Positions 30,010 through 38,073 of a stretch of DNA of 64,000 bases are shown here, piece by piece. The translations under genes and the position numbers were made by a program. Source of the stretch: a virus. The DNA lies in IMG/VR virus record IMGVR_UViG_3300021170_000008, positions 1 to 64,000 of that record; one strand, given 5' to 3'. Every line of letters starts with the position of its first letter. Position 1 is the first letter of the stretch. The notes beneath the pieces were generated by a model, which had not been told where the DNA came from, made no database searches, and saw nothing but the letters and a program-made list of their open reading frames with translations.

Positions 30010-31454
30010 CAACTGAAGTAACTACCGGGGTTCATGCATTCACGCCAGAACAGGTGGCGTTAATTAAAAGCCAGATCACCCCTGAAGGCACTACCGACGA
30101 TGAACTGGCTATGTTTTTACTGTACTGCACACGTACCGGATTAGATCCATGGGCGCGTCAGATTTACCTGAGTGAGCGCCGGACTAAAAAGGGAGATCGC
30201 TGGATCACGACGCGCAAGCCGGAAACTACTATTGACGGCTTTAGGTTAATCGCTGATCGTACCACTAAATACGCCGGTCAGCTTGGACCCCAGTGGTGTG
30301 GCGAGGATGGTGCCTGGAAAGACGTTTGGACGCCACGGGAGCCGCCGATAGCTGCAAGGGTAGGCGTCCTGCGGCATGACTTCAAGGAGCCATTGTACGC
30401 CGTGGCTCTCTATGACGAGTACGTTCAGAAGAACAGCGAAGGCAGGCCAAATTCGATGTGGCTCAAGATGCCCGCTAATCAGTTGGCCAAATGCAGTGAA
30501 TCGCTCGCTCTGCGTCGTGCATTCCCCCGCGAATTAAGTGGTCTCTATACTCGCGAAGAAATGGCGCAAGATACACCGGACTCGCCTGCGCCAAGTACTG
30601 AGCAATACTTCGTGGAGGAAATCCCGGCTGATTCAGAACCGGTAGTCCAGGTCGTCGATCACATTAACGGGAATCCGACCGACAACACGCTATCCAATTT
30701 GAAGATCGTGCCTCAGTCAGCGAAACCGGAGCCGACCCTCAACGAGCAAGTAGACGCGCACCGGGCTCTGGCTGAGATCGAGGTTAAGCAGATTCGCGAG
30801 GATATCATCAAAACCACCGGCGGCGTGACCAAGCAGATGACCGACGAGTTCTTCTTGGGATGGTTTGGGGCTAAAGACAAGCGCAGTCTGCCTAGGATCG
30901 TTTCGTCTTATCTTGCTCCGCTACAGGCGCTCCAGAAGACTCTTGTAACCGTAGCTGGATCGCATCAGCAACTTTTAGAGAGCCCCCAAGCACTTGGGGC
31001 TAGCGTCAAAAAAGAGTACGACCAAGTTACCGCAGGCGGGACACGAAACCACGCAGCACAAACAACCGAGGCCGTATTTGAACGGACTGAAGTGCTCGAC
31101 GACAAAGACATCTTAGAAGATCCGCTGCTGACGAAGTTTAACTGGAAGAACATCAATACCGCGATCTTCGCCAAGGCCCTGATGGTTAAATGGGGCCACG
31201 ACATGGAGACGTTTGAAAAGCACCTGCGGCTGCTCAAGATTCTGGATCTGCCGGAGCCGGAGATCGTGGCGCTGTGCAAGATGTTATGGCACTCGACAGA
31301 CGCCTACACGATATGGAAGCGCGGCCTGGACAAGAAGATACCGCTGACGGTTTCGCTCATAGCGATAGAAAACGAACTTGGCGAGACTCTCGGAAACGGC
31401 TCCGACTCAGCCAAGGTCGCCAAAGCGATATCCGTAGTAGCTGGAGCGATGTAG
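30006..31454 (+). CDS. RecT/Bet-family single-strand annealing protein with an HNH-like segment (482 aa)
   Basis: Residues 10-190 match phage Bet/RecT annealing proteins (GLDPWARQIYLSERR, TIDGFRLIADRT, CSESLALRRAFPRELSGLYT). Residues about 215-235 read VVDHINGNPTDNTLSNLKIV, the core of an HNH nuclease motif (DHInGn..DN...NL), a segment not normal in RecT. The C-terminal part is helical. It should act with the PD-(D/E)XK nuclease at 32069. A dispersed palindrome lies at 30593-30610, just before the HNH segment. Confidence 0.75.
   Translation: MTTEVTTGVHAFTPEQVALIKSQITPEGTTDDELAMFLLYCTRTGLDPWARQIYLSERRTKKGDRWITTRKPETTIDGFRLIADRTTKYAGQLGPQWCGEDGAWKDVWTPREPPIAARVGVLRHDFKEPLYAVALYDEYVQKNSEGRPNSMWLKMPANQLAKCSESLALRRAFPRELSGLYTREEMAQDTPDSPAPSTEQYFVEEIPADSEPVVQVVDHINGNPTDNTLSNLKIVPQSAKPEPTLNEQVDAHRALAEIEVKQIREDIIKTTGGVTKQMTDEFFLGWFGAKDKRSLPRIVSSYLAPLQALQKTLVTVAGSHQQLLESPQALGASVKKEYDQVTAGGTRNHAAQTTEAVFERTEVLDDKDILEDPLLTKFNWKNINTAIFAKALMVKWGHDMETFEKHLRLLKILDLPEPEIVALCKMLWHSTDAYTIWKRGLDKKIPLTVSLIAIENELGETLGNGSDSAKVAKAISVVAGAM
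30593..30610. promoter_or_regulatory. Dispersed palindrome inside recT
   Basis: AAGTACTGAGCAATACTT: arms AAGTA and TACTT with one interior mismatch; intragenic. Confidence 0.45.
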
Positions 31455-31479
31455 ATAGAAAGAAAGGGATAACTGATAA

Positions 31480-31941
31480 ATGAGGAATAGTGAAGTTATG
31501 ACTGGATTAGACATACTCGAAGAGCTTGAAATGGAACTGGCGCAGGTCAGCGATGATCAAGTAGCGTTTCGCGCTACCAAGTTCGACAAGGTCGAAAAGG
31601 GCGAAACCGTCGTCGGTACGGTCCAAAACGATACGCTCAAAAAGCTGTGGTGCTTGATGGCGATTCTGGGCGCTCGCGGGGTCAAGGGCAAGGCCGACAT
31701 CGAGACGGCTACTTCGGAATCCGAAGAGAAAGACAAGCTGTCTGCGGCTGCTCGTGATATGTGCTTGGCGAAGATCGCAAAGTTCCTGTTCTGGGCGCAG
31801 CTTCGGCGCGAGTTCGATATTTTCGCCGCAGACAATATCGGCGTTCGCTCCAACTGGCAGGTCATTACCTCCAAAGAAAAAGATCAGCACCCGCTGGTCG
31901 GTCTGCTCGGCGGGATCTTGGGCCAGGGAGGGGACGATTGA
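31480..31941 (+). CDS. Hypothetical protein in recombination operon (153 aa)
   Basis: Helical, with KLWCLMAILGARGVKGKADIE and a conserved-looking FWAQLRREFDIFAADNIGVRSNWQ. Proteins with this FW..iR.......D.lgi...W pattern occur near phage recombination genes. Unknown role. Confidence 0.5.
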   Translation: MRNSEVMTGLDILEELEMELAQVSDDQVAFRATKFDKVEKGETVVGTVQNDTLKKLWCLMAILGARGVKGKADIETATSESEEKDKLSAAARDMCLAKIAKFLFWAQLRREFDIFAADNIGVRSNWQVITSKEKDQHPLVGLLGGILGQGGDD

Positions 31942-32072
31942 ATCCACTAACCCCGGAGCAGTGTGATTACCTCTACGAAGTGCTACTCGGCTTTCTCTTG
32001 CCGCCAGAAACAGCAAGATCGATTGTTCAGGCGATGGCGAATAAGTTCGGTATGCACGAAGTCGAGATATGA
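31938..32072 (+). CDS. Small hypothetical protein (44 aa)
   Basis: TTG start with GGAGGGG 7 nt upstream, overlapping the previous stop. Sequence MNPLTPEQCDYLYEVLLGF, one amphipathic helix. Ends in the next gene's ATG. Confidence 0.45.
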   Translation: MNPLTPEQCDYLYEVLLGFLLPPETARSIVQAMANKFGMHEVEI

Positions 32073-32638
32073 ACCTTACGTTTGATCCAGTGTCGCACAC
32101 GTACCGGCTGGACGGGGTAGAGATACCATCGGTTACGACCGTGCTGGACTGGGCGGGGTTTTCTCCGCCCTATCCTGCGACTGGAGACTATAAGGCCAGA
32201 GGCACAGCAGTCCATACTGCTTGCTTGTACTACGACCAAGGTAAAAGGTTTAGAGTTGATCCGCGTATTGATGGATACTTGGCTAGTTACGAGATCTTCA
32301 GAAAAGACTTCCCGATGAAGTGGGACCTAATGGAGATCCAGGCATTTCATCCGGTTCTGGTATACGCAGGTACGTTGGATCGTGGCTATCTAGGCAGGCA
32401 CAGGGGAAATATGTTGATCGTGGACATCAAAACCGGAGAACCACCAAAGAAACGATTGGGGCTCCAAACAGCGGCTTACGCGATGCTCCACGCCAATCCT
32501 CCGCGATCAGCCGAACGTATGGGCGTTCAGTTGGACAAAGACGGCGGGAGATATAAGCTGCATGAATGTTCGGACCCGGCTGATTTCGATGTCTGGGTCG
32601 GACTGGTACACAGATGGCATTGGGAAAGGAAAAGATGA
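32069..32638 (+). CDS. PD-(D/E)XK exonuclease-like protein (189 aa)
   Basis: SVTTVLDWAG..., RGTAVHTA, GTLDRGY, LIVDIKTGEPPKKRLGLQTAAYA: the G-T-x-D, D-I-K-T and Q-x-x-x-Y motifs identify a RecB/YqaJ-type nuclease with catalytic Asp, Asp and Lys. Paired with RecT two genes upstream it completes an exonuclease plus annealing recombination system. Confidence 0.8.
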   Translation: MNLTFDPVSHTYRLDGVEIPSVTTVLDWAGFSPPYPATGDYKARGTAVHTACLYYDQGKRFRVDPRIDGYLASYEIFRKDFPMKWDLMEIQAFHPVLVYAGTLDRGYLGRHRGNMLIVDIKTGEPPKKRLGLQTAAYAMLHANPPRSAERMGVQLDKDGGRYKLHECSDPADFDVWVGLVHRWHWERKR

Positions 32639-32994
32639 ACACTGTAAAAGTAAACCGCGAAGAGCTTCTGACGACCGTCAAGGCTAACTTCGACAAGCAC
32701 AAAGAGATCGTTACCGAGGCTTTCGCTAAGTATCGAGAGCTTGCGGTAGCTGAACTGGATGCGATGATCGCAGAAGCCAAAGCAGGCAAGCGCATCCGCA
32801 GACAGGTGTCTCTTGTCGAGCCGATTGACCAGAGCGCTGAATATCTGACTGCGATCAGAAAGCTCGAAATGTCGGTAGATCCCGTTATCGAGATCGACGA
32901 CGAAGACTTCCGGCACCTAGTCATGGACGAGTGGCGCTGGAAAGGGCAGTTCATGGCGTCCAACAGAACTTACACAACAAAGGCGGATCAGTAA
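32635..32994 (+). CDS. Coiled-coil phage protein (119 aa)
   Basis: Start ATG at 32635 overlaps the previous TGA. VKANFDKHKEIVTEAF.KYRELAVAELDAMIAEAKAGKRI, then Y..AIRKLEMS.D, matches a common phage family (L...l..NR..H..i...A...Y...A...L...l..A..G). Function unknown but frequent in early regions. Confidence 0.6.
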   Translation: MNTVKVNREELLTTVKANFDKHKEIVTEAFAKYRELAVAELDAMIAEAKAGKRIRRQVSLVEPIDQSAEYLTAIRKLEMSVDPVIEIDDEDFRHLVMDEWRWKGQFMASNRTYTTKADQ

Positions 32995-32995
32995 A

Positions 32996-33451
32996 ATGAA
33001 GAAAATCAAAAAGCAGCAGAGCACGGCGCTCGGGATCGTCAGGAGATACTTCCCGAACGTCAGGAAAGTAGTTGACGCCAAAACAGCGATGAATGTCACG
33101 GTCAGCAAAAGAGACGCTGATAGCGCTAGCGCGAAGATGCCGGATGAGTGTGCCGTCGCCAAAGCTATGCAGCGACATCACACTGGCGCAATTATCTCCA
33201 AATCGACTTCGTATGTCATTGACGGGGATGTAGCGACTCGCTTCAAAACTCCCGAGAGCGTCACCAGGGAGATAGTCTCGTTCGACAGAAACAAAGTATT
33301 CGAGCCTGGAGAGTATACACTACGGGCACCGTCGAGCCACGAGCGCCTGGGGCCGAGAGACCGGCCACAATACAGTAAGAGTAGGACAACTGACACACCT
33401 CATCGGGCCTATCACGCAACAAAAGGCGTTAGATCCCTCAAGAGAAAGTGA
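32996..33451 (+). CDS. Basic hypothetical protein (151 aa)
   Basis: Highly basic, starting KKIKKQQSTALGIVRRYFP; the pattern VVDAK......VS..D...A....P..CA.A.A....D.A.I....+YV.......R.......EI..FDR +.F.PG.Y.L matches a common small phage protein whose role is unknown. Confidence 0.6.
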   Translation: MKKIKKQQSTALGIVRRYFPNVRKVVDAKTAMNVTVSKRDADSASAKMPDECAVAKAMQRHHTGAIISKSTSYVIDGDVATRFKTPESVTREIVSFDRNKVFEPGEYTLRAPSSHERLGPRDRPQYSKSRTTDTPHRAYHATKGVRSLKRK

Positions 33452-33454
33452 TCA

Positions 33455-33697
33455 GTGACACAATCGCAACTACAATTCGTCTACGAGCTTTCGCTCTGGT
33501 TCAAGGAACATGCCATGTCAGGAAAGTCGATTACGCCTGACGCTATCTCATGGCGAGACGCATCCAATACTTTGAAGCAGATTTTGGAAGAGACGCCGAT
33601 GTCTACGCCTGTGCGCCGTAAAAAGATTAACGCGCAGGCGGCGGCTGAAGCAGCCAGGGACGACAAACCCCCGAAGTTGAGGGCGATAGAGCTATGA
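33455..33697 (+). CDS. LRAIEL-tagged small protein (80 aa)
   Basis: GTG start. Helical N-terminal half, then a basic linker (RRKKINAQAAAEAARD) and the ending DKPPKLRAIEL. The tag region carries GAGGG 10 nt before the overlapping ATG of the next gene. Confidence 0.55.
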   Translation: MTQSQLQFVYELSLWFKEHAMSGKSITPDAISWRDASNTLKQILEETPMSTPVRRKKINAQAAAEAARDDKPPKLRAIEL

Positions 33698-34065
33698 AGA
33701 AAGGCAGATACATGATACAGTGCGCGTGCGGCAAGATACACGAAGTCCAAGCTGAATGTTTTCAGCCTAAGAAAGTTCTAGCAACGGTTCAGTACAAAGA
33801 CTGGGGCTTTGAAGTTTCGGAGGATCAGTCCTGGTTCCAGGTTCGCATTAACGACGAGCACAAGGGCCGTAAGTGGAAGCTCTCTCCGCACATGACCAAG
33901 TCCGAGATCGTCCAGACGGCGTTTCTGGCCGTTCTGACTGCCGAAGAGCATGAGACTCGCGAGCAGTTTAAGTATCGCGGCTATGCTATCTTCGGGCCAC
34001 ACTTCAACGTGGATCGCTTGGCGGATCTCATTCACCAGGGCGGAGCGCACCAGATCAGGGACTAA
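33694..34065 (+). CDS. Hypothetical protein with CxCGKxHE motif (123 aa)
   Basis: Cys pair CACGKIHE near the N-terminus, then a domain with KWKLSPHMTKSEIVQTAFLAVLTAEEHETRE, like small phage/bacterial proteins of the pattern W....Ms..E+v.t...A...AE.HE.rE.F.Y.G..if.PH. Function unknown. Confidence 0.55.
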   Translation: MKKGRYMIQCACGKIHEVQAECFQPKKVLATVQYKDWGFEVSEDQSWFQVRINDEHKGRKWKLSPHMTKSEIVQTAFLAVLTAEEHETREQFKYRGYAIFGPHFNVDRLADLIHQGGAHQIRD

Positions 34066-34070
34066 CCTAT

Positions 34071-34271
34071 ATGGACTTCATCGCCGTAACATCGTCAAAC
34101 ATCCAGGCATACGCAGTGGACGGCAGTACTTTGTATTTGCAATTCAAAGGGGGCGAAACTTACGCCTACCACCTACTGCCAGACACAGTGACCCAGGGAT
34201 TCGCGGATGCAAGTAGCAAGGGCGAGTTCTTCCATGGCCAGATCCGGCCATTCTACAAGGGGATAAAGTGA
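34071..34271 (+). CDS. KTSC-domain protein (66 aa)
   Basis: VTSSNIQAYAVDGSTLYLQF, TYAYHLLPDTVTQGF, ASSKGEFFHGQIRPFYKG fits the KTSC domain (V.SS.I....Y....L.v.F..G..Y.Y..vp......l..A.S.G.yf...Ir..Y). These small proteins are common in phages and sometimes linked to RNA-related genes; role unknown. Confidence 0.75.
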   Translation: MDFIAVTSSNIQAYAVDGSTLYLQFKGGETYAYHLLPDTVTQGFADASSKGEFFHGQIRPFYKGIK

Positions 34272-34589
34272 ATGGACTCCAATTTCAAGTACATGATCGT
34301 ATGCCTTGCGGGGCCTGCAATCGATAAAATGGATTCCTTTTGGAGCAACAAACTTCAGTATCGTGACTTTAACGGAGCGTGGACGCTACGCAAGCGCGAC
34401 GCCGCGACGTTTACAGCCACGGAAGCTGAGGAAGAGATGAATAAAGTATCAACGCAGACAAACTCTGATTACTTCGTCTATCTCGTCAGGCTCCCGAAGG
34501 GAGTCCCCTATCTGAGAATGTTAGGGGAGGGCGACGAGCATAGACCAGAGAAGCAGGCTGCCGAGAAGCTGCGAGCAATTGAATTATGA
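34272..34589 (+). CDS. LRAIEL-tagged hypothetical protein (105 aa)
   Basis: No known domain; a short hydrophobic strand (YMIVCLAGPAID) and VYLVRLPKG-like beta segment. Ends EKQAAEKLRAIEL. Tag codons overlap the next ATG as in the other four cases. Confidence 0.5.
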   Translation: MDSNFKYMIVCLAGPAIDKMDSFWSNKLQYRDFNGAWTLRKRDAATFTATEAEEEMNKVSTQTNSDYFVYLVRLPKGVPYLRMLGEGDEHRPEKQAAEKLRAIEL

Positions 34590-34951
34590 AGAAGCTAACC
34601 AAGAAACAGGCCAAAGAGGCTATTATCCAGGCTGTTGATGCCGGGCGTGTAAAGTTCTCCCACCCTGACGCGACCAAGATGCTCAGCGGGCCCGCGGTCG
34701 ATCCCAAAACAACCGAGTTCGACTACTTGGAATCTGAAATGATCGCGCCATTCAATCCGACCGAAGAAGACCGTAAGGCGTGGCAACATGACGGCGGGAT
34801 TCATTTTCGGTGGGGCCTGAAGGGTTTTGGGTTCGGCGAGGCCAGTATCGTGTCCCGTAATGGGAAGTGGGTCGCAGATACCGAGCACCTAGGTCGGGAC
34901 TTTTTGATCAAAATCCTGACTCGCTGGGCCAAGCAGATGAAAATCCGATGA
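34586..34951 (+). CDS. Hypothetical protein (121 aa)
   Basis: Coupled by ATGA to the tagged protein upstream and to the next gene. Contains GGIHFRWGLKGFGFGEASI, suggesting a beta hairpin, and a C-terminal helix. Unknown. Confidence 0.5.
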   Translation: MKKLTKKQAKEAIIQAVDAGRVKFSHPDATKMLSGPAVDPKTTEFDYLESEMIAPFNPTEEDRKAWQHDGGIHFRWGLKGFGFGEASIVSRNGKWVADTEHLGRDFLIKILTRWAKQMKIR

Positions 34952-35652
34952 GCGACACGACAATCTCTACTCCTGACACGTCAGAGCTACAGCCGCGCAT
35001 CTTAGCGCTTGAAGAGCTTCGTAACCTGAAGATCACCGACGCCGCTACGCTCCAGGCAGCCAAAGATGGCATAGACGCCTGCGCCGAGCTTCAGAAGCAT
35101 GAGACGCTCACTAAAATCTCCACAGCCTGCGCGGAAGCCAACTCACTCCATAAAACGCTCACAGCACTTAGAGATAGTTTTCTGGACCCAATCGAAAGTA
35201 TTTCTCGATACTTACGCGGGACTGTGGCGAGGTATTTAGAAGATCAAGAGCGCCTAGCCCTAGAGCGGCATCTTCAGGAACAGGCCGAGTTGGCTGATAA
35301 ACAAGCTGAGGAAGAGCGTGACCCGTGGGAACAGGCTCCAGAGCCTTCGTCGGTCAAAGTGTCTCTGGCTCCGTCTAAACCACTAGTAACCGGGTTGTCT
35401 CTTCGAAAGCTCCCCAAGAAAGCCGAGATTGTCGGCTATGCCGAGAAGGGTGTATTCTCGGAGGGCTTCAAGTTACTCGTATTGGCGGCGGCGGAGAAGC
35501 TCAAGCAGGGCGACGATTCTATGCTCGTGTTCCTAGAACCAAACGGAGTAGCTTTAACCGCTAGAGCCCGCGAGTGGGGCAAGAAGATATTCGAGGAACG
35601 TATCCCCGGCGTGGTCGTGATCGACGACAAGAAAACGGTGTCCAGGCGATGA
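34948..35652 (+). CDS. Coiled-coil protein (234 aa)
   Basis: Start at 34948 overlaps the preceding TGA. Residues about 20-130 form a long helical coiled coil (LRDSFLDPIESISRYLRGTV), typical of phage proteins of the pattern R..fv.P......ik....p. The C-terminal domain (LRKLPKKAEIVGYAEKGV) is a small alpha/beta unit seen with such proteins. An AGTATT palindrome lies inside (35196-35213). Confidence 0.5.
   Translation: MSDTTISTPDTSELQPRILALEELRNLKITDAATLQAAKDGIDACAELQKHETLTKISTACAEANSLHKTLTALRDSFLDPIESISRYLRGTVARYLEDQERLALERHLQEQAELADKQAEEERDPWEQAPEPSSVKVSLAPSKPLVTGLSLRKLPKKAEIVGYAEKGVFSEGFKLLVLAAAEKLKQGDDSMLVFLEPNGVALTARAREWGKKIFEERIPGVVVIDDKKTVSRR
35196..35213. promoter_or_regulatory. Dispersed palindrome inside the coiled-coil gene
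   Basis: AAGTAT-TTCTCG-ATACTT: perfect 6-bp arms, intragenic. Confidence 0.45.
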
Positions 35653-35936
35653 GATGCGAAGTCCAATGGGCGCTAGAAAAAGGGGCCAACTGGGACGGGG
35701 GACAGTGTATGAATCCGGCGACCAGAAGAGCTATCGCCACAGACTCGCATTGTATTTTCCGTGTATGTGAAGCTCACGCCAGAGATGTGGCCACGCTAAC
35801 ATGGGGCGGGCGTCTCGGTGAAGTCACCAAAATGCTCCCGACCGATCCCCTTTGGGTTATATGGCCACCACTTGGATGGCATAACGACGAGGAAGAAGTT
35901 CAGGAACGGAAGCGCTTGCGGGCAATCGAGCTATGA
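35649..35936 (+). CDS. LRAIEL-tagged Cys-containing protein (95 aa)
   Basis: Start at 35649 overlaps the previous stop. Contains QCMNPATRRAI and HCIFRVCEAHA, possibly metal binding. Ends QERKRLRAIEL; next gene starts in the overlapping ATGA. Confidence 0.55.
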   Translation: MRCEVQWALEKGANWDGGQCMNPATRRAIATDSHCIFRVCEAHARDVATLTWGGRLGEVTKMLPTDPLWVIWPPLGWHNDEEEVQERKRLRAIEL

Positions 35937-36148
35937 AGCTAACCTGGGATGACTTCGAGATGATCATCTGCCCGAAGTGCTCCATCCACTTCGCGGTGAC
36001 TACAACTCTTAGCAAACTTCGCCGGAAAGACCAGCAGCCATTCTACTGTCCAATTGGACACGGAATGCACTGGCCGGAGGAAAAAGATCCCCCACCAACT
36101 GAAGACAAGGAGCTTAAAGAACTTCGCAGGATGATTGATCTACCATGA
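35933..36148 (+). CDS. Zinc-ribbon-like protein (71 aa)
   Basis: CPKCSIHFAVTTTL..LR, then FYCPIGHGMHWPEE: the pattern C..C...F........L.......FyCP.GH...w is a common small phage protein. ATGA-coupled on both sides. Confidence 0.65.
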   Translation: MKLTWDDFEMIICPKCSIHFAVTTTLSKLRRKDQQPFYCPIGHGMHWPEEKDPPPTEDKELKELRRMIDLP

Positions 36149-36438
36149 CAGAGCAAGAGCAGAAAGAAAACGGCTTCGTGTACTACCGCGAAGTGAGCCA
36201 CGGGAAGTATCTAGCGGTGGTCCCACGTCCGTTTAATTCGATCTTGGTCATCGGAGACGCGGATAATTCGCGCTATTACGATACCCACTACTGTTACACC
36301 ACTCCAGGCGAAGCCATAATAGCGGCTGAAGACTGGGACCCAGCACAACATAAAGAGCCTGACGGGTGGTTCCGACACGCCGACACAGGGAGACGCAGGC
36401 CAGACGGAGACCGAACGAAAGAGTATATTGCGCCATGA
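36145..36438 (+). CDS. Hypothetical protein (97 aa)
   Basis: Aromatic-rich beta protein (FVYYREVSHGKYLAVVPRPF, WFRHADTGRRRPDGD). The pattern G..YYR.l.........G.W.RH..T.RRRpdGD is widespread in phage proteins of unknown function. Confidence 0.6.
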   Translation: MTEQEQKENGFVYYREVSHGKYLAVVPRPFNSILVIGDADNSRYYDTHYCYTTPGEAIIAAEDWDPAQHKEPDGWFRHADTGRRRPDGDRTKEYIAP

Positions 36439-36801
36439 ACGATATCACCCCAGTTAAACTGCCCCAAATGCAACAAGCTGCTCGAAGCGGCTTCGCATAT
36501 GACCGACGATGTCAGGCCCAGCGAGGGAGACTTTACGCTTTGTATTGGATGCGGTACGGTTTTAGTGTTTGGGGAGAATCTAATCGCGAGATTACCCAAA
36601 GATCACGAGTTAAAAGACTTGCCGAATCACCCTGAGCTATGCCGCGAGATCGCACGGATAAGATCCGCGATCTTGTGGGTTAGTCCCCGTCCCAGAAGTA
36701 GCTCGGCTGGTAGATCCCGGCTTGTCTTGTCGTCAACTGATACCACCCCAGATCGTGCCGGTAATGGCGCTTCGCTAGATTTCGAGCAGCGAAATGCGTG
36801 A
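36435..36801 (+). pseudogene. Zinc-ribbon phage protein with a frameshift near its start
   Basis: The frame from 36455 on encodes NCPKCNKLLEAASHMTDD and FTLCIGCGTVLVF, a typical two-knuckle phage protein. The natural start ATG at 36435, coupled to the previous gene, lies in another frame (MNDITPVK); deleting one A in the AAA at 36457-36459 joins them. Its 3' end runs into the opposing gene at 36680, so the true stop may also be disturbed. Confidence 0.5.
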
Positions 36802-36994
36802 AGCGGATCGCCCACGGCAAAATATCCCTGTCGGAATCGTATGATGCCGACTTCAGATGCATATTGAGCATAGCTGCGCCGACGGCGTCTTCTGCGTCTT
36901 CGTAATTTCTCAATACTCGATACGCTACTTCATGGAGCTTGTTGTATTGCGAGTACGCACGCTCAAGTACTTCACACCCAGATATGTTGGACAT
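36680..36994 (-). CDS. ECF-sigma-like protein with region 2 only (104 aa)
   Basis: LHEVAYRVLRNYEDAEDAVGAAML then LPWAIRFTHFAARNLAKRHYRH matches ECF sigma-factor region 2 (A.r.lrn..dAEDavQ......W...i..N.ar...RrR). No region 4 helix-turn-helix is present. Together with the 6104-6598 protein it is the second region-2-only sigma-like protein in this window. It is the second gene of a minus-strand pair read from 37988. Confidence 0.6.
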   Translation of the reverse strand: MSNISGCEVLERAYSQYNKLHEVAYRVLRNYEDAEDAVGAAMLNMHLKSASYDSDRDILPWAIRFTHFAARNLAKRHYRHDLGWYQLTTRQAGIYQPSYFWDGD

Positions 36995-37034
36995 AGTGGC
37001 GGGAAACTCATTCTGCCACTACGCATGAAGTGTG

Positions 37035-37826
37035 TCAATTAGATTTTGCGGCTATTTCGCGGAGCTTCCGTAGCTCTTTTTTGTTGGCCTGTTTGATCTT
37101 AGTGAAAACCTGCGTGCCGCTTCTGCGACCACCGGAAACATTCGGCCACTCCGGATCAGGATAAGTATATCGGCGCCAGCGCTCGCCGGTCTGCTCTACG
37201 CCGTAAAAAGGAACTTCCCTATAGGTCCCGATGTACCAGACTCCCCTGATGCTTACAAACCACCTATCTCCGTCCGGAAATCTGTCCCCTTGCCTGCGTA
37301 CTACCGGAGGCTCTACCTTCACGTTACGATAGAGCAAATACCGTGGAAATTTGACTAGCTTAGTGCAGGCGCGAAGTGCTCGCGTCTCTGGCTCAACGTA
37401 GAATTCAGGGTAATTTGGGCTGCCGGATACCGGCCCAGGCCCGTATTTGTCAAAGTACCAAACATTCCCATCGATGCCGCGATAGGTGTTAATTTTTACA
37501 TCAACGTGCTGAGTGAGGATGTGCCGTACCGGCCACGTTCCCTGCCCGAGATTGCGGCTCAACTCGCTGAAGACATCATCCCATGGACGACCGCAGGAAT
37601 TTAGTAGGTATCCCTGGATCGGGCCAAGAACGTCAGTGAAGTCCTTGTCTCCGATCTTTTTGTGATAACCTTCCTGCTTTCTCGATACCGGCAGACGAGT
37701 GAGACCATCATAATCCAGGCCGTCTTCCGTATCTACAATTTTCCCGTACCACCGAGCCTTTGCGCTTGGGTTGGACGACCCACGGCGCGGGCGCTCTGTA
37801 ACGCACTTTGCCATATCCGAACGCAT
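37035..37826 (-). CDS. Conserved GRPWDxVFSE-type protein of unknown function (263 aa)
   Basis: RPRRGSSNPSAKARWYGK, then LGPIQGYLLNSCGRPWDDVFSELSRNL and HVDVKINTYRG. I recall a hypothetical family with GRPWdkVysEi..h......HV..H.. in planctomycetes and some phages; no function is known. GGAGG lies 9 nt before the ATG at 37826. Opposite orientation to its neighbours and own promoter (37965-37993). Confidence 0.55.
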   Translation of the reverse strand: MRSDMAKCVTERPRRGSSNPSAKARWYGKIVDTEDGLDYDGLTRLPVSRKQEGYHKKIGDKDFTDVLGPIQGYLLNSCGRPWDDVFSELSRNLGQGTWPVRHILTQHVDVKINTYRGIDGNVWYFDKYGPGPVSGSPNYPEFYVEPETRALRACTKLVKFPRYLLYRNVKVEPPVVRRQGDRFPDGDRWFVSIRGVWYIGTYREVPFYGVEQTGERWRRYTYPDPEWPNVSGGRRSGTQVFTKIKQANKKELRKLREIAAKSN

Positions 37827-37964
37827 GTTTCGCCCCTCCTAAGGGCTGCTACGTGTTATCTGGCATGGCTTTTCTCCTGTTATTAAAAGTTTGGGGCCGG
37901 ATTGTGTCCAAGCAACCGGCCCCGACGTGCAGAGTGTAATGAGTCTACGATACTACTTGCGCTT

Positions 37965-37993
37965 ATTATTGCGCGACGGGAAGTATTTGTCAA
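37965..37993 (-). promoter_or_regulatory. Promoter for the 37826-36680 gene pair
   Basis: Minus strand TTGACA (37993-37988), 17-bp spacer, AATAAT (37970-37965). The -35 lies within the palindrome GTATT-TGTC-AATAC (37983-37996), so an operator-bound protein would block it. Leader of about 130 nt. Confidence 0.65.
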
Positions 37994-37996
37994 TAC
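37983..37996. promoter_or_regulatory. Dispersed palindrome over the 37988 promoter
   Basis: GTATT-TGTC-AATAC, identical core to the copy at 17790-17805; overlaps the -35 box. Confidence 0.55.
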
Positions 37997-38073
37997 AAAA
38001 ATAGTGAAAAAATTTGCCTGCGCCGCGTATTGCTTTCGACCGGCAGGCGGGTGTACACTGCTTGAGTCCTGCA

